DNA of 64,000 bases from Gaetbulibacter_A sp043876815. Its GTDB lineage: Bacteria; Bacteroidota; Bacteroidia; Flavobacteriales; Flavobacteriaceae. The notes under the pieces are model-generated. The model had not been told where the DNA came from. It made no database searches and saw only the letters and a list, made by a program, of their open reading frames with translations. The stretch covers positions 1 to 64,000 of the forward strand of contig NZ_JBAWKA010000004.1 of NCBI RefSeq assembly GCF_043876815.1. The letters are read 5' to 3'. A program made the position numbers and the translations under genes. Below are positions 9,278-17,511 of the stretch, piece by piece (within the stretch, counting starts at the first letter, position 1; the number at the start of each line of letters is the position of its first letter).

Positions 9278-10070
9278 ACTCGTCAACCTGAGAAGCTCTG
9301 AAATATCCTAAAGGATAATGCTCGGGATTCGTCTCGTTAATGCAATTCCCGCGAACAGTCGCCGGTTGCGTTTCAAAAGGACCACCCCCGTCCTGACTAT
9401 TTTGCTGTAATAGCACGAACATGAAATTATAAAACTGCTCAGAGATACCATAATTTCTGATGATTATCAAATCTCCTGCATTGAGTTCCGTTTCAGAATA
9501 AAAACCAAAAATGAGGTTTCCATTTGTAAATTCATCCTTATAAACAGAAAGATCTGGGATAATCGTTTTATCACTAATAAATTCGAAGAAATTGTAATTA
9601 ACTTCGTCTGCAGGATCAGTAAAAAACGCCTTTAATTCAGTTTCATCACCAGAAAAACCACCATCATCTTTTTGTTCTACATATTCAATACTGGCAACAG
9701 GTAAAAGTGTTTCTGTACCCGTGTAAGTTTCTCCATCGTAAATAATGGTAATGGTGTATGTTTGATTTAAAATAGGAACAAAATTGGTGCTTCTATAAGT
9801 CCCGGTTGTGCCTTCCTCAATAAAATTGAAAATTGTATTATTTGAATCTCGAACCGTAATTTGAGCTCCGGTGGCAGGTGGAACCCCATCATTAAAATAG
9901 GGGGATGTTAGGGATAATCTAAATTCTTGCTCACTACCGTCGGTACCTTTGAACCAATTTAAAGATGCATCGATAACCAATCTAGGGGCTTCTGTAGGGG
10001 TGTTTACCGTAACGACTTCTTCGCAACTCAGCAATACAACAAAAAGCAATATGTATTTTAAATAGTTCAT
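9258..10070 (-). CDS. DUF4249 lipoprotein, partner of the upstream TonB receptor
   Basis: I place the start at 10070 (ATG, 270 residues), because the protein then begins with a clean lipoprotein signal: a short basic start, a hydrophobic stretch and the LLSC lipobox at about 13-16. A longer upstream reading would run through the receptor gene. After the lipobox come beta-rich repeats of DUF4249 type, starting with TEAPRLVIDASLNW and including an ITVRDSNN segment. DUF4249 proteins pair with TonB receptors in Bacteroidota, much like SusD with SusC, though the fold differs. The start lies 1 bp after the receptor stop, so the two are one operon. The ligand is unknown. Confidence 0.82.
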   Translation of the reverse strand: MNYLKYILLFVVLLSCEEVVTVNTPTEAPRLVIDASLNWFKGTDGSEQEFRLSLTSPYFNDGVPPATGAQITVRDSNNTIFNFIEEGTTGTYRSTNFVPILNQTYTITIIYDGETYTGTETLLPVASIEYVEQKDDGGFSGDETELKAFFTDPADEVNYNFFEFISDKTIIPDLSVYKDEFTNGNLIFGFYSETELNAGDLIIIRNYGISEQFYNFMFVLLQQNSQDGGGPFETQPATVRGNCINETNPEHYPLGYFRASQVDEFMYTVE

Positions 10071-10071
10071 T

Positions 10072-12441
10072 TTAAAATTTAAAATTATAAGATATCGAAG
10101 GAATGATCCCGAATATGGACAATTGCACAGCTTCATTTGTTCCCGTATCTCGATTTTGACGGAATGTAATTGAGCTGGCATTTTTTCGGTTGTACACATT
10201 ATAAATACTAAAAACCCAATGACTTTGATAACCCTTCTTTTCTGGTTTTGGTGTATAGTTTAGGGCAACATCCAAACGGTTATAAGTTGGTAGACGATTC
10301 GCATTTCGAAAATTAAAGTTTGCAATGGTTATGTTGTTATATTCATATTGACTTACTGGAAATGAAGTAGGTTGTCCGGTTTGGAAAATGAAGTTTGAAC
10401 TTATTTTCCATTTATCGTTAAATAAATAACTTCCGGTTAATGTAACATCATGTGTTTTATCGTAAGGTGTATTGTACCAACGACCTCTGTTTATCCCTGT
10501 TTCACCTGAGTTTCTACCTGGGGTTTGTTGTTCTGATTTCGACAACGTATAGGATAACCAACCCTTTAATCGTCCCTGATTTTTTCTCAATAATATTTCC
10601 AGACCATAAGCTCTGGCTTTTCCGTTTAAAATAACCTGTTCAATAGCATCATTGGCAATTAAGTCGGCACCATCAATGTAATCAATCCTATTTTTTATGG
10701 TCTTATAAAAACTTTCAACTTCAAGGCTGTAATCGTTTTGATTGAATGTTCTAAAATACCCTACCGCAACTTGATCGAGTAATTGAGGTTTAATAAATTT
10801 TCCGCTAGGTGTCCAAACATCAAGTGGTGTTGGGGAACTTGTATTGGATAGCAAATGTAGGTACTGACTCATTCTGTTATAACTGGCCTTTATGGAAGAC
10901 GTATTGTTTAGTTGATAAGCCAAGGAGAAACGGGGTTCCAAATTGAAAAAGGATTTTATAACCTCACTGCGCTTGAAAGATTCTGTTCCGGTGGGTTCCG
11001 CTTTTTCATAAATTTGTTGATCCTCATTGAAAGTAACCGCCTGATTATCGGTATAGGTATTCAATTGTGATTGCCCAAGTCTCAAAAATGAACTTAATCG
11101 TAAACCATAGGACATCTCCAAGTTATCCGTTATTCGCTGTTCAGCATCGAAATAAATAGCATTTTCAAAAGCATACTTATCAATGAGTTTATAAGGATTT
11201 ATTCCGGAGGTTTCTGTTGTAGGTTTAATATCTCCGGGATTGAATTTATAGTAGATACTATTCAACCCGTAATATAATTTAAAACGTTGGTTTAAGTAAT
11301 GTTTGAAATCGTATTTTATATTGAAATTTCTAATGCCCGAAACCCAGTCGAACTCTACAAAATTCAATTTTAAATCGTAATCATAATTTGAATAAATAAG
11401 AGATAAGTTGGAAAACAATTTGTCGGAATACAAATGATTCCATCTAAAATTCAATACGGCATTACCGTATTCATTCTCGAAACTATCTTGAATTTTAAAT
11501 ACATCTCTCCCGAAATAACCGGAAAGATAAATAGTGTTATTCGTGTTTAGCTTATAACTTAACTTGGTATTAAGATCGTAAAAATACGCACTGTTGTTCA
11601 CATCAAGTAGGGGCAGAAACAGATGCGCATAGCTGGAGCGACCGCCTAAAAGGAAGGAACCAGTATCTTTTTTCAAGGGGCCTTCTACAAGTAACCGACT
11701 TGCTACGGCACCAATACCGCCATTCATTTTAAAGGCTTTACTATTCCCTTCTTTTTGATAAATATCTAGAACAGAAGAAACCCTGCCACCATAGCGCGCG
11801 GGGATACCGCCTTTATAAAGTTTCAGATCTTTTATAGCATCTGGGTTGAATACGGAAAATAAACCAAACAAGTGAGAGGAATTATAAATTATGGCTTCGT
11901 CTAAGAGTATTAAATTCTGATCAGCTGCACCACCGCGCACATTAAACCCTGAGGCACCTTCACCGGCACTGGTTACGCCGGGTAATAAGGTAATTGCTTT
12001 CAATATATCAGGTTCACCAAGAACCACAGGGACCTCCTTGATCGTGGAGGCTTTCAATGAATTCACACTCATTTGAGGAGATTTGAGGTTCAACCTCTCC
12101 ACATCTTTGGAAATCACAACTTCCTGCAATTCCTCAACATTTTCACTTAATTTAAAATCTCTATTAATATTTGAATCGAGGGCTAAAGTTTCATCAATAG
12201 TATCGTAACCCAAATAACTCACAACAACTCTGTACGTTCCTTTTGGAACGGTTAGCGAGTAAAAACCGTATTCATTGGTAATGGTGCCTGAACTCAATTC
12301 AGGAAGATAAATAGTCACCCCAATTAAGGTCTCATTACTTTTGGATTCAAAAATACGACCACTTATAGTTACTTTATCCTGAGCTTGAACAAGTAAAATA
12401 TTTAATAAGGTGAAGAAGATCCCAAGAAGGATATTTTTCAT
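10072..12441 (-). CDS. TonB-dependent outer-membrane receptor with N-terminal carboxypeptidase-regulatory-like domain
   Basis: The 789-residue protein has a signal peptide (about 1-20, ending VQAQ). A carboxypeptidase-regulatory-like beta domain (about 23-105, with ISGRIFESKSNETLIGVTI) leads into a plug (about 118-225, with LLPGVTSAGEG, FNVRGG and LLDEAIIYN), then a long barrel ending in the C-terminal Phe of SYNFKF. It should import a ligand across the outer membrane with energy from TonB-ExbBD. It lacks the SusC hallmarks and is followed by a DUF4249 lipoprotein, so the substrate is probably not a starch-type glycan. No regulator or enzyme of an adjoining uptake locus is present, which leaves the ligand open. 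Confidence 0.88.
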   Translation of the reverse strand: MKNILLGIFFTLLNILLVQAQDKVTISGRIFESKSNETLIGVTIYLPELSSGTITNEYGFYSLTVPKGTYRVVVSYLGYDTIDETLALDSNINRDFKLSENVEELQEVVISKDVERLNLKSPQMSVNSLKASTIKEVPVVLGEPDILKAITLLPGVTSAGEGASGFNVRGGAADQNLILLDEAIIYNSSHLFGLFSVFNPDAIKDLKLYKGGIPARYGGRVSSVLDIYQKEGNSKAFKMNGGIGAVASRLLVEGPLKKDTGSFLLGGRSSYAHLFLPLLDVNNSAYFYDLNTKLSYKLNTNNTIYLSGYFGRDVFKIQDSFENEYGNAVLNFRWNHLYSDKLFSNLSLIYSNYDYDLKLNFVEFDWVSGIRNFNIKYDFKHYLNQRFKLYYGLNSIYYKFNPGDIKPTTETSGINPYKLIDKYAFENAIYFDAEQRITDNLEMSYGLRLSSFLRLGQSQLNTYTDNQAVTFNEDQQIYEKAEPTGTESFKRSEVIKSFFNLEPRFSLAYQLNNTSSIKASYNRMSQYLHLLSNTSSPTPLDVWTPSGKFIKPQLLDQVAVGYFRTFNQNDYSLEVESFYKTIKNRIDYIDGADLIANDAIEQVILNGKARAYGLEILLRKNQGRLKGWLSYTLSKSEQQTPGRNSGETGINRGRWYNTPYDKTHDVTLTGSYLFNDKWKISSNFIFQTGQPTSFPVSQYEYNNITIANFNFRNANRLPTYNRLDVALNYTPKPEKKGYQSHWVFSIYNVYNRKNASSITFRQNRDTGTNEAVQLSIFGIIPSISYNFKF

Positions 12442-12457
12442 ACCATAGCTTTTTTAG

Positions 12458-12465
12458 CAAAAGTA
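12458..12465 (-). promoter_or_regulatory. -7 promoter element of the TonB receptor operon
   Basis: On the minus strand the sequence reads TACTTTTG, a full match to the Bacteroidota TAnnTTTG element, 16 nt before the receptor ATG. It begins within the T run of the icd terminator, so the terminator hairpin occupies the place where the -33 element would lie. Confidence 0.6.
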
Positions 12466-12491
12466 AAAAAAAAGCCCCGAAAAACGGGGCT
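12464..12491 (-). terminator. Intrinsic terminator after icd
   Basis: AGCCCCG (12473-12479) pairs with CGGGGCT (12485-12491) around a 5-nt A loop; on the minus strand a run of nine T follows. It lies 19 bp after the icd stop codon and separates icd from the TonB receptor operon. Confidence 0.88.
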
Positions 12492-12509
12492 CATAATGGT
12501 ATATAAAAA

Positions 12510-14720
12510 TTACTTTATAATTTTATTTAGGCTTTTACTTGGGCGCATAGCTTCACTCGCCATAGTTTCATTGGGTTTGTAATATCCACCAATGTCAACT
12601 GGGTTTCCTTGAATGCTTATTAATTCATTATTTATGGAATCTTCCTCCTTTGTTAAAGCTTCAGCGACCAATTTAAATTCTTCTTTTAACTCTTGGTCTT
12701 TATTCTGATTCGCCAATGCTTCAGCCCAGTAAGCTGCAAGGTAATAATGACTGCCTCGATTGTCTATTTCTCCGGCCACACGTGATGGTCCTTTTTTATT
12801 TTCCAATAACTTTCCGGTAGCTTCGTCTAAAGTTTCACCTAAAATTTTTGCTTTGGGATTATTATGTGCTTCACTTAGGTGCTCCAATGAAACCGATAAG
12901 GCTAAAAATTCACCCAAAGAATCCCAACGTAAGTGGTTTTCCTCCAAAAACTGTTGCACATGTTTTGGTGCAGAACCACCGGCACCTGTTTCAAATAAAC
13001 CACCACCATTCATCAAAGGTACAATAGACAACATTTTCGCACTGGTTCCTACTTCCAAAATTGGGAACAGATCCGTTAAATAATCACGTAACACATTACC
13101 CGTAACAGATATGGTGTCTTTACCTTCTTTCAAGCGCTTACAAGTGTAATTGGTAGCTTTTATAGGTGACATAATTTTCAGATCCAGTCCTTTAGTATCT
13201 AATTCTTTCAAATATAAATTCACCTTTTTAATGAGTTCAGCATCATGAGCACGATTTTCATCCAACCAGAAAATAGTAGGAGTTTCTGAGGCTCTTGCTC
13301 GGTTCACCGCTAGCTTTACCCAATCCTGAATAGGTGCATCTTTAGTCTGACACATACGCCAGATATCACCGGTGTTAACATCATGTTCTAGAAGAGTATT
13401 TCCCTTATTATCTATGACTTTAACCACACCATCAGAAGGTATTTCAAAGGTTTTGTCATGAGAACCGTATTCCTCAGCTTTTTGGGCCATTAAACCTACG
13501 TTTGGAACAGTCCCCATCGTAGTAGGATCGAAAGCCCCATTTTCTTTACAAAAATCTATGGTAGCTTGATAAACACCGGCATAACTGCTATCCGGTATCA
13601 CAGCTTTTGTGTCTTGTAATTCACCTTCAGAATTCCACATTTTCCCAGAATTACGAATCATTGCTGGCATAGAAGCATCAATAATGACATCACTCGGTAC
13701 ATGTAAATTCGTAATGCCTTTATCGCTGTTTACCATTGCAATGGCGGGTCCATTGTTGTAGGTTGCATCGATATCTCCTTTTATTTCCTCATATTTTGTG
13801 GCAGGCAATTCCTTTATTTGTTCTAACAAATTTCCTAATCCGGAATTCACATTAACGCCCAATGCCTTAAAAGTTTCACCGTGTTTTTCAAAAACATCTT
13901 TAAAGTAAACTTTAACAGCATGTCCAAAAATGATCGGGTCGCTTACCTTCATCATCGTACCTTTCATGTGTAATGAAAACAAAATACCTTTTGCTCTAGC
14001 ATCAGCAACATGTTTTTTAAAAAAGTCAAGTAGTGCCGTTTTGCTCATTACAGTGGCGTCGATGATTTCACCATTTAAAATCTTGAAACTATCTTTTAAA
14101 ATAGTTGCTTTTCCGCTGGTATCAGTGTGTTCTATGGTAATGGCTGTCTCTTGGTCTAGAGTTACCGATTTTTCATTGTGAGCAAAATCTCCAGCCGACA
14201 TGGTGGCTACATGTGTTTTAGAATCCTTGGTCCAGGGGCCCATGTAATGCGGGTTTTTTCTAGCAAAATTTTTAACTGCTTTTGGCGCACGTCTGTCACT
14301 GTTACCCTCACGTAATACCGGGTTTACAGCACTACCTTTCACTTTATCATAACGCGTTTTAATATCTTTTTCAATCTCGTTTTTAGGTTCATTCGGATAG
14401 TTTGGTAGGGGATAACCCTGAGCTTGTAATTCTTTTATAGCACTAGTTAATTGCGGAATAGACGCGCTGATGTTAGGTAATTTTATAATATTGGCCTCTG
14501 GTGTTTTAGCCAGATCACCTAAAAAAGCAAGGTCATCGGAAACGCGTTTATCTTCTGGTAAAAAATCAGGAAAAACCGATAAAATTCTGGCAGCCAATGA
14601 AATATCTTTGGTTTCAATAGTTATGCCGGAGCTTTTTACAAAACGTTCTACAATAGGAAGAAATGAGCGCGTTGCCAAAGCTGGGGCCTCATCGGTTTTT
14701 GTATAAATAATTTTGGACAT
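12510..14720 (-). CDS. icd: NADP-dependent isocitrate dehydrogenase, monomeric type
   Basis: The enzyme converts isocitrate to 2-oxoglutarate and CO2 with NADP+ in the TCA cycle. I use the ATG at 14720, giving 736 residues beginning MSKIIYTKTDEAPAL; this is the usual length of the monomeric (IDH-II) family of about 740 residues, and the 40 extra residues upstream are not protein-like for this family. Recognisable blocks include PNYPNEPKN, the GSAVNPVLREGNSDRRAP segment with the substrate Ser and Arg residues, and the late LAAYWAEALANQ. This family is unrelated in length to the homodimeric Icd of E. coli. It is transcribed alone and ends in a strong hairpin terminator. Confidence 0.95.
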   Translation of the reverse strand: MSKIIYTKTDEAPALATRSFLPIVERFVKSSGITIETKDISLAARILSVFPDFLPEDKRVSDDLAFLGDLAKTPEANIIKLPNISASIPQLTSAIKELQAQGYPLPNYPNEPKNEIEKDIKTRYDKVKGSAVNPVLREGNSDRRAPKAVKNFARKNPHYMGPWTKDSKTHVATMSAGDFAHNEKSVTLDQETAITIEHTDTSGKATILKDSFKILNGEIIDATVMSKTALLDFFKKHVADARAKGILFSLHMKGTMMKVSDPIIFGHAVKVYFKDVFEKHGETFKALGVNVNSGLGNLLEQIKELPATKYEEIKGDIDATYNNGPAIAMVNSDKGITNLHVPSDVIIDASMPAMIRNSGKMWNSEGELQDTKAVIPDSSYAGVYQATIDFCKENGAFDPTTMGTVPNVGLMAQKAEEYGSHDKTFEIPSDGVVKVIDNKGNTLLEHDVNTGDIWRMCQTKDAPIQDWVKLAVNRARASETPTIFWLDENRAHDAELIKKVNLYLKELDTKGLDLKIMSPIKATNYTCKRLKEGKDTISVTGNVLRDYLTDLFPILEVGTSAKMLSIVPLMNGGGLFETGAGGSAPKHVQQFLEENHLRWDSLGEFLALSVSLEHLSEAHNNPKAKILGETLDEATGKLLENKKGPSRVAGEIDNRGSHYYLAAYWAEALANQNKDQELKEEFKLVAEALTKEEDSINNELISIQGNPVDIGGYYKPNETMASEAMRPSKSLNKIIK

Positions 14721-14914
14721 TCGTGTCGATTTTTTAAAAGTTATTGAATAAATAAAAATCCCCGGATGGGTTTTATTTTTGCGTTGCGAATATACAAAAA
14801 TTGAAGCGTAAACCGACCGAATTTTTAAACGAATAGCCAATAAAATGGGCAGATTTCAGGTAATTTAATAAAAAAAGTGTAGAACTAAATTATCTTTAAA
14901 AAATAACTATAAAA

Positions 14915-14972
14915 TTATTAAAAAGACAAAAGCCATATCACTGAAGAATGAATCCTTCTCTGACATGGCTTT
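14915..14972 (-). terminator. Intrinsic terminator on the minus strand, end of the putative RNA gene
   Basis: AAAGCCAT (14929-14936) pairs with ATGGCTTT (14965-14972); inside, TCA pairs with TGA and GAAG (14943-14946) with CTTC (14955-14958). On the minus strand the stem is followed by TGTCTTTTTAAT. No protein gene ends nearby on this strand, so the hairpin points to a non-coding transcript coming from about 15430. Confidence 0.75.
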
Positions 14973-15427
14973 CTTTGAAATATTGGACCTAAAATCTTTT
15001 TAATAATCCCTATTAAACGGCCAAAATTTTCATCCAGCCTGTCGATTCTAGTCCACTATTTCAATCGGAACAGTTTAGTAAAGTTCAAAATGTATTGACC
15101 TAATACTTTATGTTCCGGTTAACTGTTTTTCTTGATGCTTGTGAATGCTTTATTCACTTTCGTGTCTAGTTCCTTCACAGGCATTGCTTGTGACAGCGGT
15201 TGTGGCTTTCACCACCACGGCTATTCAAAAGCTTTCAGTTACAGAGGTTGGGCTACCTGCTGGGCATGCAACTCAACGTTTAACGTCATGGTCTCTTGCT
15301 CACACATGCCTACACATGGCACAACGAAACCTCAAAAAACAATTATAATAAAGAACGTTACCTTATTTAGAGTTAACACAAATTCGCTGTTGAGACGAAA
15401 CCAGCCCCGTGGGGCTGTCATTAATTC
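14925..15427 (-). ncRNA. Putative free-standing structured RNA gene of about 0.5 kb, family not recognised
   Basis: The 850-bp gap between icd and rplS holds no convincing protein gene. On the minus strand it has a promoter (TTTG-N19-TACTTTAG), a body visibly richer in G+C than other spacers, many short helices and a terminator. Helices seen include AGCCCC/GGGGCT near the 5' end (15403-15416), GTGAAT/ATTCAC around 15150-15166, a CAC-GAAA-GTG tetraloop hairpin just upstream, and CGGAACA paired with TGTTCCG enclosing GTATT/AATAC (about 15065-15118). I looked for tmRNA (tag reading frame, TTCGA arm with CCA end), RNase P RNA (GAGGAAAGTCC, ACAGAA blocks) and tRNAs and found none. The boundaries are inferred from promoter and terminator. 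It might also be a decayed element. Confidence 0.5.
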
Positions 15428-15432
15428 TTTTA

Positions 15433-15463
15433 CTAAAGTATAATAAGAGTTTAAAAAAACAAA
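15433..15463 (-). promoter_or_regulatory. Promoter of the putative RNA gene
   Basis: Read on the minus strand: TTTG (15460-15463), exactly 19 nt, then TACTTTAG (15433-15440), which matches TAnnTTTG in 7 of 8 positions. Spacing and orientation fit the Bacteroidota primary sigma factor. Predicted initiation is near 15427, with no protein start codon suited to it downstream. Confidence 0.5.
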
Positions 15464-15520
15464 TTTTTTAACAGTTTAGATATCAACTATTTATAAACCG
15501 GAGTTATTAACTTTTGTTAA

Positions 15521-15548
15521 TAAAAAAGGCCCTGATCTATCAGGGCCT
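15521..15548 (-). terminator. Intrinsic terminator after rplS
   Basis: AGGCCCTGA (15527-15535) and TCAGGGCCT (15540-15548) form a perfect 9-bp stem with a TCTA loop; the minus-strand transcript then enters a six-base T run. It lies 24 bp past the rplS stop. Confidence 0.9.
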
Positions 15549-15572
15549 ATATATACTATATTTTTGCAGGGG

Positions 15573-15926
15573 TTATGAACGTAATTGTTCTTTAATTCTG
15601 GCTTTTTTACCAGTTAAACCTCTAAAGTAATAGATTCTAGCTCTACGTACTTTACCGCGTTTATTTACTTCAATTTTTTGTAATGCAGGTAAATTCAGAG
15701 GGAAAATACGCTCTACACCAACTGAACCAGACATTTTTCTTATCGTAAACGTTTCAGTAGCACCGCTACCTCTACGTTGGATCACTGTACCTCTAAAAAA
15801 CTGAGTACGTGTTTTTGCGCCTTCTTTAATTTCGTAAAACACTGTAATGGTGTCACCAGCACTAAATTCTGGTAATTCTTTTTTTGTTACAAACTCGTCT
15901 TGAACATATTTTACTAAAGAGTCCAT
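15573..15926 (-). CDS. rplS: 50S ribosomal protein L19
   Basis: The protein is a structural component of the large ribosomal subunit at the 30S interface. With the ATG at 15926 it has 117 residues, the normal L19 length, starting MDSLVKYVQDEF; the 12 residues further upstream are not part of the family. Typical blocks are FSAGDTITVFYEIKEG, FRGTVIQRRGSG, FTIRKMSGSVGVERIFPL and the basic RGKVRRARIYYFRGLTGK. It lies downstream of trmD in the same direction, the usual gene order, but here 413 bp of repeat-like spacer separate the two. Confidence 0.97.
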   Translation of the reverse strand: MDSLVKYVQDEFVTKKELPEFSAGDTITVFYEIKEGAKTRTQFFRGTVIQRRGSGATETFTIRKMSGSVGVERIFPLNLPALQKIEVNKRGKVRRARIYYFRGLTGKKARIKEQLRS

Positions 15927-16339
15927 AGTTAAATTTTTATTTGAATTAATTCGAAACAACATTCACGATTCTCGCCAGAGGTTAACCCGAAATTGGCTGC
16001 AAAGATAATTAATAAATCATAATCCACAATTAATAATTTATTTTTTTATGGTGTTTCTTTTTGCTTGTGCAAAAAGTCGGGCTTTCGGCAGTCGCTCTCT
16101 TCGAGGAGCTCCAACAATGCCTCAATCCCTAACACGATTTATTCAGTAATTTAATTCTAATCTTGTCATTCAGAAGGAGGTAACGACTGAAGAATCTCTT
16201 TCATTTATGATCTATATTCTTATTGCTACGAGTAAATTCGGAATGCTTTGGATGCCAATGGTCATCATTGCGAGTTAAACGAAGTAATCTGTTCCCAAAG
16301 AATAACACGTGAATATGTTCATTTTAGTGATAACATAAT
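15927..16339. repeat. Spacer between trmD and rplS made of dispersed-repeat-like sequences
   Basis: No gene is present. Three stretches resemble intergenic repeats scattered through flavobacterial genomes: on the minus strand, a segment about 16230-16300 with AGATTACTTCG and CTCGCAATGA; one about 16170-16205 with AGATTCTTCAGTCG and CTGAATGACAAG; and one about 16050-16140 with TAGGGATTGAGGCATT, TGGAGCTCCTCG and GCGACTGCCGAAAGCCCGAC. The last contains a perfect hairpin, CTTTTTGC/GCAAAAAG at 16057-16076. That these recur elsewhere is from my memory of related genomes and cannot be shown inside this window. Confidence 0.5.
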
Positions 16340-17017
16340 TTATTCATCCAACAAATCGGGTCTGCGAACTTTGGTACGCTTATAAGCTTCATCTTCGCGC
16401 CATTTTTCAATTTCTGGAAAATTTCCGCTAAATAACAATTCAGGAACTTTCCAACCTTTATATTCCCGAGGTTTCGTGTAAATTGGCGGTGCCAATAAAT
16501 TATCCTGGAACGAGTCTGTTAGGGCTGAAGTTTCATTTCCTAAAACACCCGGAATCAAACGTATCACGGCATCACATAATACTGCAGCTCCAAGTTCACC
16601 ACCGGATAAAACATAATCTCCAATGGAAATTTCCCTTGTGATCAAATGATCACGTACCCGTTGATCAACACCTTTATAATGGCCGCATAAAATAATGATA
16701 TTACCCTTCAAAGAAATTTGGTTGGCGATCTTCTGGTTCAGGGTCTCACCATCAGGCGTCATATAAATGACTTCATCATAGTCACGTTCTAATTTCAATT
16801 TACCAATACATTTATCTATAGGTTCTACCATCATAACCATCCCCGCGCCGCCGCCGTATTGGGTGTCGTCAACCGATTTATAATTATCTGTGGTGTAATC
16901 CCGTAAATTATGAAAATGTACTTCTACTAAACCCGCTGCAATGGCGCGTTTTAAAATAGAAGCCTCAAACGGGCTTTTAAGTAATTCCGGTAAAACCGTG
17001 ATTATATCAATTCGCAT
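16340..17017 (-). CDS. trmD: tRNA (guanine-N1-)-methyltransferase, G37
   Basis: TrmD methylates N1 of G37 next to the anticodon with S-adenosylmethionine and prevents frameshifting. The 225-residue protein has the SPOUT trefoil-knot features of the family: GGGAGM at 55-60, GHYKGVDQR at 112-120 and SIGDYVLSGGEL at 131-142, followed by PGVLGN and the C-terminal domain with RKPREYKG-like sequence. Length is close to the family norm (about 225-250). It is followed by rplS in the same direction. A TATCTTTG element 18 nt before the ATG is the probable promoter. Confidence 0.97.
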   Translation of the reverse strand: MRIDIITVLPELLKSPFEASILKRAIAAGLVEVHFHNLRDYTTDNYKSVDDTQYGGGAGMVMMVEPIDKCIGKLKLERDYDEVIYMTPDGETLNQKIANQISLKGNIIILCGHYKGVDQRVRDHLITREISIGDYVLSGGELGAAVLCDAVIRLIPGVLGNETSALTDSFQDNLLAPPIYTKPREYKGWKVPELLFSGNFPEIEKWREDEAYKRTKVRRPDLLDE

Positions 17018-17035
17018 AGCTCAAAAATGTGGAAA

Positions 17036-17043
17036 CAAAGATA
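17036..17043 (-). promoter_or_regulatory. -7 promoter element of trmD
   Basis: Minus-strand TATCTTTG is a full match to TAnnTTTG, 18 nt before the trmD start. No clear -33 TTG was found at the usual distance. Confidence 0.5.
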
Positions 17044-17074
17044 CTTTAAATGTTTTTGTTTTTAATTACCCCCA

Positions 17075-17116
17075 AAAAACAAAAAAGCTAAATTCTATGG
17101 GATAGAATTTAGCTTT
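17075..17116 (-). terminator. Intrinsic terminator after the 60-residue gene
   Basis: A perfect 15-bp stem (17084-17098 with 17102-17116, loop GGG) is followed on the minus strand by two T-rich runs. It lies 22 bp after the stop of the small gene and insulates it from trmD. Confidence 0.9.
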
Positions 17117-17137
17117 ACTAGTTTTAAATACGATAGA

Positions 17138-17320
17138 TTAGGCTGTCATCGTTTTTGGATTTTGTTCTAAAAAATCACAAAATCGGTAATCGTGACTCTG
17201 TTTCATTTTTAGGTATAAGTTTTGGTTTACCTTAACTGGAATATCCAAATCTGGAAACAAAATAAGGTAGTGGTCATTTTCTTTTCCAACTAATTGTACG
17301 TTTACAGGTGTGTTTTCCAT
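17138..17320 (-). CDS. Small conserved hypothetical protein
   Basis: The 60-residue protein is not one I can name. It is soluble, with alternating hydrophobic residues in the first half (VNVQLVGKENDHYLILFPDLDIPV) that suggest a small beta structure, and a more helical second half with one Cys. An ATG start and a dedicated long hairpin terminator 22 bp after its stop argue that it is a real monocistronic gene. No enzyme motif or DNA-binding motif is visible. Confidence 0.65.
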   Translation of the reverse strand: MENTPVNVQLVGKENDHYLILFPDLDIPVKVNQNLYLKMKQSHDYRFCDFLEQNPKTMTA

Positions 17321-17458
17321 AATAAAACAGTTTTTAAATTAAACCAATTCCTAACGTAAGAAAGTCATGCAAAATGCATTCCAAATTTGACAGTCTTATA
17401 ATAGTGAATTTTTGTCAGTTTTCAAAGTTAAATATCTTAAAATTAGAAAGTTACAATA

Positions 17459-17489
17459 AAAAATAAAGCCCTCATTATTTGAGGGCTTT
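17459..17489 (-). terminator. Intrinsic terminator after the coiled-coil membrane protein gene
   Basis: AAAGCCCTC (17465-17473) pairs with GAGGGCTTT (17481-17489) across a 7-nt loop; a T-rich tract follows on the minus strand. It lies 22 bp after the stop at 17512. Confidence 0.9.
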
Positions 17490-17511
17490 ACGATGATTTT
17501 GTTTTGAAAAA

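Noticed and set aside
10071..10199. Longer start for the DUF4249 gene
   Set aside because: It would run through the end of the TonB receptor gene and hide the lipoprotein signal; the ATG at 10070 is the better start.
12760..13083. Plus-strand frame within icd
   Set aside because: It is an antisense shadow of a well supported gene.
14721..14840. N-terminal extension of isocitrate dehydrogenase
   Set aside because: The 40 residues do not match the monomeric family, which normally begins at the ATG at 14720.
15003..15060. A segment with GATTCTAGTCCAC that faintly recalls a tRNA T arm or tmRNA end
   Set aside because: No acceptor stem, no CCA end and no tag reading frame at a suitable distance on either strand.
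15132..15443. Two plus-strand reading frames (up to 103 codons) in the icd-rplS gap
   Set aside because: Composition is not protein-like (many His, Cys and Thr), starts lack context, and the frames lie antisense to the putative RNA gene with its own promoter and terminator.
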